Source: Phaeodactylibacter luteus (GTDB lineage Bacteria; Bacteroidota; Bacteroidia; Chitinophagales; Saprospiraceae). From it: a stretch of DNA of 64,000 nucleotides. The stretch spans positions 1 through 64,000 of the forward strand of contig NZ_VOOR01000011.1 in the NCBI RefSeq assembly GCF_007993045.1. Reading direction: 5' to 3'. The notes under the pieces are model-generated. The model made no database searches. It saw only the letters and a program-made list of their open reading frames with translations, and was not told the origin of the DNA. Shown piece after piece: positions 25,243 to 32,077 of the stretch (its first letter is position 1; each line of letters starts with the position of its first letter). A program made the translations under genes and the position numbers.

Positions 25243-27651
25243 CTACGCATTGGGCAGCCGCCCGCCAAAGGGGACGCGCAAGCTGATGTTCAGGTTGCGC
25301 CCTTGCTCCGGCACATTGATGAGGCGGTAACGGCTCAGATGGTTGAGGTAGAAGGTATCCAAGACATTCTGCAATTGTAGAGTAAGCTGCAAAGGCTCCT
25401 TCCCGTACCACCGGATTTTGAAGCCAATACCTGCATCCCATAGCTGATAAGCTGGCGTCGCCCGCTCCGAACGGTCTATCCGGCTGATGCCCTCCGCTGC
25501 AAAAGTATATTGGTGCCCTACCTCTATATACGAAGAGGCCCACCGCCCTTTGCCCCTAAGGGTATACCTGAGGCTCGTCTGCAGAGCCGGCTGAGGGGTA
25601 AAAGGCAGGGCCAGGCCGGTACTGATGTTGTAGCTGCGCACAAAATCTGCCGTTTGCGAAAGCGTAAGCCCGCGCAGGGGCTCCCACTCGTACTGCAGCT
25701 CAAACCCTGTGTAAATGGCATCATCTTGCCGGTACTGAAAAATCTGCCCGGCTTCAGGCAAAGGGGAGAAGCGGGCAGGGAAAGTAGGCCCCAGATAGAT
25801 GTAATTGTCAAAGAAATTGAAATAGCCAGCGACAGCCCCCGAAAACCGGGGCCTTTTCCAGGAAAAGCTGGCATCCAATTGGTACCCATGCTCAGAGTCA
25901 AGGCCCGGGGTCCCTACCTCATGCCGGAAGGTGCCATGATGGATCCCATTAGAGACGGTTTCTGCCGGATAAGGCACCCGGAAGCTTTTGCCCAGATTGA
26001 CCTTGGCCGTGCCTGCCCCCTGCCAAAGCTCGTACGCACCGCCAACCGAAGCCGACCAGTTAAAAAACGCTGGGCTGGTGGGCTGGGCAACGAGCGAATC
26101 CGTAATGCGCTCGTTGCTGTCCCAAATCCATTGCCGGTAAAAATCCGTTTCGTTGCGGGCGTAATCCAGCCGTAGGCCAGCATTGAGCAACAGCCCATTG
26201 TCGAGCTCCCGTTCTGCCAGCCCGAATAGCCCCGACCGGAAAGTCCGGAAATCCGGCAATAAGAACTCAAAGCCCGACCGCTGATTGAACTGCCACTGCA
26301 CACTGCCGCCGTACACCTGCCGCCAGCCATCTTCAGGCTCTACCTCGTAGTGCAGGTCTGCACTCAGGGTTTGCAACAAGAACTGCAGCCCAAGGGTATT
26401 GCCCGGGTCAATCTGTGAGCTGGGGATGCTGTGGAACTCAGGGAAAGAGAACTCCTGCCGCAGATTGCGCTGATAAGCCAAGTTGATATTGATATGGCCT
26501 GTGGGCAAAACCAAATCTTGATGCAGGCTGGCCTTGGTGTGGGCTACCTCTTGCTTAGGGATGTCGATGTCCCTCAGGTTGCCATCGTCGGTCAGGGCAT
26601 AAGAGCGAGGGATGCCCACCGCCCCAGCGAAGAGCCCGGCTTCCAGCCCGTAGTGGGTCAGGGTAAGGCGGGTAACCCCCCATTGGCGGTTGAGGCCAGC
26701 GGTAAAACTGTAATTCTGCTCCCGCCCAGCAGTATTCTTGAGCCGCTCATTGAGAATGGGCAGGCGGAAAGAATTGTAATCGAAAAAGGTAGCGGGCACC
26801 CGGTAGTCCCCAAAATTCTGATAGCTGTACTGGCCACCAAAAAACCACCCCTTCCAATTGCCCCCCAGCTGGGCAGAACCGCCCCAGTGGGCGTTATTAG
26901 TACGGTGCAGCGTGGTCACGCTGCCGCCGAACGTCCCAGCTGCGGGGATGCGCCCCGGCAGGATGTTAATAACGCCGCCAAGGCCATCGGAGCCATACTG
27001 CAAAGAGGCCGGCCCCTTGATGATCTCTACCCGCTCTACACTGAACTGATCGATCTCCAGGCCGTGGTCAGCCCCCCATTGGTGCCCCTCCTGCTTGACC
27101 CCCTGATGGTTGACGATGATGCGGTTGGAGGACAGCCCCCTAATGACCGGCTTAGCGATACCCGTGCCCACACTGATGGCGCTCAGGCCCGGGAGCTTGT
27201 CGATGGATTGGGCAAAAGTCCCCTGCAGGTTCTCCGCGATCACCTCCCCGGTGAAATGCTCGGTGGCCAGTGCGCCTTCCTGCTTGGCATGCTCTTCGGT
27301 TACCACTACCGTCTCCAAAAGCTCCTGCAAAGGCGAAAGGGACACCTCCCCAAGGGAGATCTCCTCTCCAGTATAGCGAAAGAGCCGTATTTCCGGGCTG
27401 TACCCCAAGTATGTAATGCGCAGGCGATAATCCCCCTTCCTTTTCAGCTGCAGCTGAAAGCCTCCGTCAAACCCTGTAGCCGCGACAGTGCTGTCTGGGA
27501 AAAGCTGAAGGTTGGCAGCAGGCAGGGGCAGCCCCTCCTCGTCCAATACCCGGCCGCTCACCTGTGAGCGCCCTGCGAGAGCAAGCAGGAGCAAGCTAAT
27601 AATCAGAAAACATTTGCCGGACAGGCGCTGGTATATCCCCCCTTGGTTCAT
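25243..27651 (-). CDS. TonB-dependent receptor, probable zinc importer (ZnuD-like)
   Basis: The 802-residue protein has a signal peptide (to about 30), a carboxypeptidase-D-regulatory-like domain (about 30-110, VSGRVLDEEGLPLPAANLQL), a TonB plug (about 115-225, with AKPVIRGLSSNRIIVNHQGV and VERVEIIKGPASLQYGSDGLGGVIN) and a beta barrel ending VPFGGRLPNA. The plug stretch HQGVKQEGHQWGADHGLEID is rich in histidine and acidic residues, as in zinc receptors. A Zur box lies 48 bp upstream. This fits uptake of zinc or a zinc chelate across the outer membrane. Specificity is inferred from the operator and neighbours. Confidence 0.85.
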   Translation of the reverse strand: MNQGGIYQRLSGKCFLIISLLLLALAGRSQVSGRVLDEEGLPLPAANLQLFPDSTVAATGFDGGFQLQLKRKGDYRLRITYLGYSPEIRLFRYTGEEISLGEVSLSPLQELLETVVVTEEHAKQEGALATEHFTGEVIAENLQGTFAQSIDKLPGLSAISVGTGIAKPVIRGLSSNRIIVNHQGVKQEGHQWGADHGLEIDQFSVERVEIIKGPASLQYGSDGLGGVINILPGRIPAAGTFGGSVTTLHRTNNAHWGGSAQLGGNWKGWFFGGQYSYQNFGDYRVPATFFDYNSFRLPILNERLKNTAGREQNYSFTAGLNRQWGVTRLTLTHYGLEAGLFAGAVGIPRSYALTDDGNLRDIDIPKQEVAHTKASLHQDLVLPTGHININLAYQRNLRQEFSFPEFHSIPSSQIDPGNTLGLQFLLQTLSADLHYEVEPEDGWRQVYGGSVQWQFNQRSGFEFLLPDFRTFRSGLFGLAERELDNGLLLNAGLRLDYARNETDFYRQWIWDSNERITDSLVAQPTSPAFFNWSASVGGAYELWQGAGTAKVNLGKSFRVPYPAETVSNGIHHGTFRHEVGTPGLDSEHGYQLDASFSWKRPRFSGAVAGYFNFFDNYIYLGPTFPARFSPLPEAGQIFQYRQDDAIYTGFELQYEWEPLRGLTLSQTADFVRSYNISTGLALPFTPQPALQTSLRYTLRGKGRWASSYIEVGHQYTFAAEGISRIDRSERATPAYQLWDAGIGFKIRWYGKEPLQLTLQLQNVLDTFYLNHLSRYRLINVPEQGRNLNISLRVPFGGRLPNA

Positions 27652-27698
27652 CCTGTTATAAGGTTTTTGCCATTCTTGCGCAAAAGTAACCTTTAATG

Positions 27699-27715
27699 AT
27701 GCAACAAAGTTGCAC
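27699..27715. promoter_or_regulatory. Zur box between TonB receptor and DUF4625 gene
   Basis: ATGCAACAAAGTTGCAC: TGCAA-N5-TTGCA core with one mismatch at each end of the TTGCAA-N5-TTGCAA form. It lies 48 bp from the receptor start and 41 bp from the gene at 27756 on the other strand, so one bound repressor could control both. A minus-strand -7 box TACTTTTG is at 27681-27688. Confidence 0.7.
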
Positions 27716-27755
27716 CACCACGTTGTTTAAGTACATATCAGCAATCTAAATTACC

Positions 27756-28634
27756 ATGCAAGCAATATCCCGGACTGCCATCAGCCTCCTGTCATGTTCT
27801 GCCTTCCTTCTGCTCCTAGCAGCTTCGAGCTGCAATACCGGAGACGATATAGACGTCACCCCTCCCAGCATGGCCATCGAAAGCATGAGCCCTGCACCTG
27901 CTCCTTACGAAGTGTGCGGATCAACAGAAGATACGGTGTTCACCTTGAGGGGGGGAGAAACCTTAAGGATGGGCCTCGCATTCACCGACGATGCCTCTTT
28001 GTCACAATACAAAGTCGACATCCACAATAATTTTGACTGCCACGGGCACGGCGGCAGCTCTGCGCCCGGCGTGGCCATCCCTAATGTCAGCAGCTTGACC
28101 GAAGATTGGACGGAGCTTTCCATTTCTCCATTGAGCGGTACCGCGCAAGCGGTGCAGCTAACGCTTCAGGCCCCGGAAAATGTGACGGCTGGTGTTTACC
28201 ATTTCCAAATACAGGTATTGGACGAGTCGGGCAACGACAACCCCCTGGCGAATTTTTACAGCATCCGGGCAATCAATCCGCAAGACGAAGAAGCGCCTGC
28301 CCTCACCGTAAACTTGCCCGCCGGGCAGGTGTTCAGCGCGGCTAAGGGCAGCAGCATCCGTTTTCAGGGCGATGTGGCAGATGGGCAATCTTTGAGCGAA
28401 GGCGGCAACGGCCTGCTCTTTCTGAGCTATACCGACCTCAGCTCTGGCAATACCTTTGCGACCGATGCAGTTGTTGTTTTTGATGAGGGGGTAGACAACC
28501 ACTATGCATTCGACTTTGAGTACACGGTGCCTACCACGCTGAAAGCTGGCAATTACCGCTTCCGGCTCGATGCGTTTGATGGTGTAAGAAATGCTGCTGC
28601 ACCCGCTTTTTTCGAGGTGACGGTCACGGATTAA
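27756..28634 (+). CDS. DUF4625-like lipoprotein, probable zinc-binding
   Basis: The 292-residue product has a lipoprotein signal (LLLLAASSC, cysteine about 26) followed by two similar immunoglobulin-like domains (about 35-165 and 170-292). The first contains QYKVDIHNNFDCHGHGGS, with a cysteine and histidines suited to metal binding; the second ends ENHYAFDFEYT-type strands (DNHYAFDFEYTVPTTLKAG) before FRLDAFDG. The pattern matches DUF4625, found in Bacteroidota beside metal receptors. Divergent from the TonB receptor with the Zur box between them, so it probably works as its surface or periplasmic partner. Confidence 0.7.
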   Translation: MQAISRTAISLLSCSAFLLLLAASSCNTGDDIDVTPPSMAIESMSPAPAPYEVCGSTEDTVFTLRGGETLRMGLAFTDDASLSQYKVDIHNNFDCHGHGGSSAPGVAIPNVSSLTEDWTELSISPLSGTAQAVQLTLQAPENVTAGVYHFQIQVLDESGNDNPLANFYSIRAINPQDEEAPALTVNLPAGQVFSAAKGSSIRFQGDVADGQSLSEGGNGLLFLSYTDLSSGNTFATDAVVVFDEGVDNHYAFDFEYTVPTTLKAGNYRFRLDAFDGVRNAAAPAFFEVTVTD

Positions 28635-28733
28635 GCGCTTGCTTGGAACGGGTTTTACTTTGAAAATCAAAGATTCATGCCCGACTGCTGCACCGTATGG
28701 TTGGCGGGTTTCTGGCTTAGCCCCCAAATTTGA

Positions 28734-28749
28734 GCTTAGCGGGCTAAGC
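28734..28749. terminator. palindrome between convergent DUF4625 and zur genes
   Basis: GCTTAGC (28734-28740) and GCTAAGC (28743-28749) flank GG. Related GCTTAGC/GCTAAGC palindromes occur at 24239 and 30625. It could be a transcription end signal, though it has no T-tract. Confidence 0.35.
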
Positions 28750-28806
28750 GGAAATTTATAGTCCGGCAGCCCAAGAATTGTGATAGGGACGAGCTCCAAA
28801 CATGCG

Positions 28807-29244
28807 CTAAGCCGCACCGCATTTGGCACAGGTGCCCTCGAGCACTAGGTTCTCACGCGCTACTTCGTAGCCTTCAGGCGCTTTGGCACGGATGACCACC
28901 TCCCCCTCAAGGCAGATGGTCTTGCCGCACTCAAGGCAATGGAAGTGGGCATGCTGATCGTGGTGGGCATGGGCCGTGCAATCTGAAGAACAGAGCGCAT
29001 AACGGCTTACCCCACCGCTATCTACCGCTAGGTGGATAAGCCCTTTGTCTTCGAAAGCTTTCAGCGTACGGTACAGCGTGATGCGGTCAGGGTTTTCGAG
29101 CTGGCCTTCAAGGTCTTGGTTGGATAAAGCCACCCCCTTTGCCGCAATGAAGAGCTCTAGTACCTCCTTCCGGAAAGCCGTCTTTCTGAGTTGATGTGCT
29201 TCCAACCTTCTGATGATCTCTGATTCCATCGCCATCTCGTTCAT
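28807..29244 (-). CDS. zur: Fur-family repressor, probable zinc-sensing Zur
   Basis: The 145-residue protein has the Fur fold: N-terminal winged helix (about 5-85, with LRKTAFRKEVLELF and DRITLYRTLKAFEDKGLI as recognition region) and a C-terminal dimerisation and metal domain with HAHHDQHAHFHCLECGK and TCAKCG, giving the two CxxC pairs of the structural zinc site plus histidine ligands. Its place among a TonB receptor, histidine-rich lipoproteins and a CobW GTPase, all with TTGCAA-N5-TTGCAA operators, argues for Zur over Fur or PerR. A split TTGCAAC...GTTGC motif (29348-29378) upstream may allow autoregulation. The sensor specificity is inferred. Confidence 0.8.
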   Translation of the reverse strand: MNEMAMESEIIRRLEAHQLRKTAFRKEVLELFIAAKGVALSNQDLEGQLENPDRITLYRTLKAFEDKGLIHLAVDSGGVSRYALCSSDCTAHAHHDQHAHFHCLECGKTICLEGEVVIRAKAPEGYEVARENLVLEGTCAKCGAA

Positions 29245-29395
29245 TTTTCAGCTTAACAGTTGCCTGCCCACCGGTAAAAGCTACAAAGGGCCGAGCCCGC
29301 CTAGAGGCGCAGGGCGCACAGGTGCGCAGCATATAGGCATTTGCTTTTTGCAACGCCACAAAGCCTAGTAAAGTTGCCTTATGCACAAACTGTAA

Positions 29396-29810
29396 GGGCG
29401 TGAATCAAAATATGGCAGGATTTTATGCTTTCCGGGCTCTAGTGGTCTGTCAAGGCTAAAACTAGGGGTTGCCTGCGGCGACTTTTGAGGCTACTCTTCG
29501 TTGGACAACCCCTTACGTAGCGCTGCTATGCGCGGGAACATCCGCCTTGATTAGCCTCAAAATTCGCTCCCACTCAACCCATAAATTAACACTTGACAGA
29601 CCACTAGGCTGGCATTGGCCTAGCGCTGCGAAGGGGTGGCCGAAGGCCAGACCCGACGCCTGTAGGGCGCGGGGCCGAGCGGACAGCGAGCCCCGCAGCA
29701 TAGCGGCACCTGCCATCGGGCAGGTGCAGGCCCCCTCATATGGTGCAGGGGCAGGCCCATCCCGCCAAGCAGGCTGGGCAAGCAAAAAAACGGTAATCTG
29801 GATTGTGCCA
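29396..29810 (-). mobile_element. MITE family 1, copy D, interrupted by a nested MITE
   Basis: Reverse-oriented copy whose two halves lie either side of the 29443-29603 insertion. The outer end at 29396 (GGGCGTGAATCAAAATATGGC) aligns with the right end of copy C; the other end (29791-29810) reads CAATCCAGATTACCG on the minus strand. Flanks AACTGTAA (29388-29395) and AGCTGAAA (29811-29818) agree at 6 of 8. It sits between zur and the Zur-controlled merC promoter. Confidence 0.8.
29443..29603 (+). mobile_element. nested 161-bp MITE with 12-bp perfect inverted repeats
   Basis: TGGTCTGTCAAG at the left end and CTTGACAGACCA at the right end are perfect inverted repeats, flanked by CTAG on both sides (29439-29442, 29604-29607). 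An inner inverted repeat (TTTTGAGGCTA / TAGCCTCAAAA) is also present. Removing it with one CTAG restores the family 1 sequence exactly in register. CTAG (or TA) duplication suggests an IS5- or IS630-type source. Confidence 0.85.
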
Positions 29811-29844
29811 AGCTGAAAAGGGGAGAAGAAAAAACATTTTAAAT

Positions 29845-29889
29845 TTGCAACATAGTTGCATTTTATATATTTTTGCAATAACGCTGCAA
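29845..29889 (+). promoter_or_regulatory. dual Zur-box promoter of the merC-cobW unit
   Basis: Zur boxes at 29845-29861 and 29873-29889 (one internal mismatch). The -7 box TATTTTTG (29868-29875) overlaps the second box by its TTG; TTTG at 29844-29847 lies 20 bp upstream of it, in the first box. The layout is the same as at 23680-23734, with boxes 28 bp apart instead of 38. Confidence 0.75.
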
Positions 29890-30032
29890 AATCAACAAAG
29901 AGCTTCATACTAGTCTTAACGTAATACGTTATTGCCCCTGCGCCCCGTCTATCCGCTGGGATAGGCGGCACGAAGAAGCAAAACAAGAGGTATTAGATGT
30001 ATTACGCCCCGGGCCTTGAGGCCCGGGTTTTT
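29882..30032 (+). ncRNA. Zur-controlled structured leader or small RNA
   Basis: Predicted transcript from the dual Zur promoter to an intrinsic terminator. CGTAATAC (29920-29927) pairs perfectly with GTATTACG (29999-30006), enclosing a 10-bp hairpin (29945-29954 with 29959-29968, one G-U). The terminator follows at 30008-30032. Either the transcript is a stand-alone RNA made under zinc shortage or the terminator attenuates merC. I cannot assign it to a known family. Confidence 0.45.
30008..30032 (+). terminator. intrinsic terminator 47 bp before merC-like gene
   Basis: CCCGGGCC (30008-30015), loop TTGA, GGCCCGGG (30020-30027), then five T residues. Its place after a promoter and before an ORF suggests an RNA end or attenuator. 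Confidence 0.8.
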
Positions 30033-30079
30033 GTATACTGCCGCCGGCTCTGCCCGGTGCTCAAAATAAATGCGCTCCA

Positions 30080-30538
30080 ATGAAAAGCATGATGTCCAAA
30101 AACACCCGGCTTGACCTTGCAGGGGCTACGGCCTCCCTGCTCTGCGCCGTACACTGCCTGGCCCTGCCCCTGGCCCTATCAGCAGGTGCGTTAGGCGGCC
30201 TGCATTGGCTGCACCACCCGGTATTGGAAGGCGGGCTAGTCATCTCAGCTGTGCTCATTGCCTCGTGGTCGCTTTGGCCCGCTTACCGTGATGGCCGCTC
30301 CAATGCGGCGCCCGGGCTGGCCGCCGCCGCTGGCTTTGCGCTCCTTGCCCTTAGCCGGGGCGTGGGGAGCGAAGCAGAGCACTACCTGATGGCCGCTGGC
30401 GGGCTGCTGATCGCAACTGCCCACTATCTCAACTGGCGCCAAAGCGCCACCTGCCAATCTTCCGGTCATCAGGCTCCTGACGGGGCTTCGAGCTTGGGCA
30501 CCGAGCGCGTAGAACTGGAGTATTACCATCAGGCTTGA
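30080..30538 (+). CDS. MerC-domain membrane protein
   Basis: A 152-residue inner-membrane protein with about four transmembrane helices and the MerC-type start LDLAGATASLLCAVHCLALPLAL, whose cysteine-histidine pair on helix 1 is the expected metal path. MerC proteins move mercuric ions in mer operons, but MerC-like proteins without MerA or MerR are often found in zinc-control islands. No mer genes are present here. The Zur promoter 5' and the CobW GTPase 3' make a role in zinc shortage likely. The start could be MKSMMSK (30080) or MMSK nine bases later. Its stop codon overlaps a family 3 repeat. Confidence 0.8.
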   Translation: MKSMMSKNTRLDLAGATASLLCAVHCLALPLALSAGALGGLHWLHHPVLEGGLVISAVLIASWSLWPAYRDGRSNAAPGLAAAAGFALLALSRGVGSEAEHYLMAAGGLLIATAHYLNWRQSATCQSSGHQAPDGASSLGTERVELEYYHQA

Positions 30539-30708
30539 TGCAGCGGGGCAGTGCACTGGGCACTGAGCTGTTTTCAACCACGCGGCTGCTTTTTCAGCAG
30601 TTGCCTGGCTAAGCATATCGCAAGCGCTTAGCCCAAGCTAAGCGGCTTCAGGAGGGCATCGTGTAGTACGGGAAGAGCCTGTAATGCCCTCGGCGCATCA
30701 AGTCTGCT
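30536..30708 (+). repeat. family 3 hairpin repeat, long copy
   Basis: Starts in the merC stop codon (TGATGCAGCGGGGCAGTG) and ends CGGCGCATCAAGTCTGCT. It includes a near-perfect CGCTTAGC/GCTAAGCG palindrome (30625-30644), like the copy at 24178. It may split merC from the GTPase gene. Confidence 0.5.
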
Positions 30709-30773
30709 AGCCGGGCCCAATGAGACAGTCAACCATAACAGCTGGAAGCGTGTTAGCAGGCTAAAAGAAAGAA

Positions 30774-31727
30774 ATGGCAGGACAGCGCCCCCGTATACCG
30801 GTCAGCATCATTACTGGTTTTCTGGGAGCAGGGAAGACGACCCTGCTCAATCATCTCTTGCGGCAAAGGCAAGACGTACCCAACGTGGTCATTGAAAATG
30901 AGTTCGGCAGTGTGGGCATCGACGGCGCGCTGGTACGGCAGTATTCCAATGAAGTTTATGAAGTGAGCAACGGTTGTATCTGCTGCAGCCTTGACGATGA
31001 GCTTTTCGACATCCTGGCTGAGCTTGCACGGGAAGAGGAAGCCCCTGGGCACCTTTTCATTGAAGCAACAGGCATAGCCGACAGCGGCTCGCTCGCCGCT
31101 ACCTTCCTCCGGCCGGACATCAGGAAGCGGTTTGAGCTTCGGCCCGTCATTTGTGTTGTGGACAGCACAAACATTACCGAGCAGCTTAGCAGCACACAGG
31201 AAGCCGGGCAGCAGATCGCCTCCGCAGATGTGCTCGTACTGAACAAAACCGGCCTAGCTACAACTGAAGCGCTACAGGCAGCTGCCCAAGCCGTCAAACG
31301 GGCCAATCCACTCGCCCGCATCATCCAAAGTGCCGATGGCCGCATCTCTGCCACTGAGCTCGATCTCCCGCGGGTACGGCCCGAGGTGCCCTTTGTGCTG
31401 CCCAAAGCCAAGCCTGCCCTCCCCAAAGTGCCTGTACACACAGCTACCGTAGCCAGCAGCCATACATTCGACCGCCCTTTTGACCTGAGCAAAATCAAGC
31501 ATGTCTTGTCGGTCAGCCTTATGCTGTACGCCAAACAAATTTTCCGGGTCAAAGGGATTGTACAGAGCCATGACGGCCAATGGCACCTCTTGCAATCTAC
31601 TGGCAAGCAGGTGGAAATTACGCCCCTTGCCCCGGGAGCAGGGGCAGGCCCGTCCACCATCGTAGTGATCGGGCAGGGCGTAAAAGAGGAGGCAGTGGCA
31701 CGGCTGCTGCGGCAAGGCCTGGCCTAA
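30774..31727 (+). CDS. CobW/COG0523-type metallochaperone GTPase
   Basis: The 317-residue G3E GTPase has Walker A GFLGAGKTTLLNHLL (about 12-26), the metal-binding CxCC-type motif GCICCSLDDEL (about 66), switch and Walker B regions EATGIADSG, and base specificity LNKTGL (about 151-156), followed by a C-terminal CobW domain (about 230-310). Zur-controlled members (ZigA/YeiR/ZNG1 type) deliver zinc to essential enzymes when zinc is scarce. It is the last gene of the zinc island; a family 3 repeat lies between it and merC, so co-transcription depends on read-through. Confidence 0.88.
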   Translation: MAGQRPRIPVSIITGFLGAGKTTLLNHLLRQRQDVPNVVIENEFGSVGIDGALVRQYSNEVYEVSNGCICCSLDDELFDILAELAREEEAPGHLFIEATGIADSGSLAATFLRPDIRKRFELRPVICVVDSTNITEQLSSTQEAGQQIASADVLVLNKTGLATTEALQAAAQAVKRANPLARIIQSADGRISATELDLPRVRPEVPFVLPKAKPALPKVPVHTATVASSHTFDRPFDLSKIKHVLSVSLMLYAKQIFRVKGIVQSHDGQWHLLQSTGKQVEITPLAPGAGAGPSTIVVIGQGVKEEAVARLLRQGLA

Positions 31728-32077
31728 GGCAAATTATAGTCTGACCACCTAAAATTCATGCATTTTGACTGGCTCTTTTCCCGCCTCTCTTCGCCAAAAA
31801 GCTTCACCGACTTCATCGTGGGGCTCCTTATCCCCACGCTTCGTGTAGGCTATGCCTGCGTTTTTTGACTCGATAGCCTGAAAAAATAACAGCGCCATAT
31901 TCTCACACCGTGCAGTAGACGCGGAGCGAAATCCCAAGTTGTCAGTCTATAAAACCCGGCTGCGCTCAACACTCTGCCCTGCGGGAAGGTTATATACACC
32001 GGGCAGCTGCTGAAGGCAACTGCGCCAGAACCAACAACTGCCCTACATCTTTGGGCCAACCGACCACAGCCAACGAC
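31728..32077. other. gene-free interval before uvrA
   Basis: 350 bp without a supported gene. A 36-codon frame at 31758 (MHFDWLFSRLSSPKSFTDF...) has no recognised relatives. No LexA box was seen. Confidence 0.4.

Noticed and set aside
30080-30538. Mercury-resistance operon
   Set aside because: The MerC-like protein has no merA, merR, merT or merP nearby and is preceded by Zur boxes, so zinc homeostasis explains it better.
31758-31868. 36-codon frame starting MHFDWLFSRLSS before uvrA
   Set aside because: No relatives recognised, no promoter or clear ribosome site; too short to claim.
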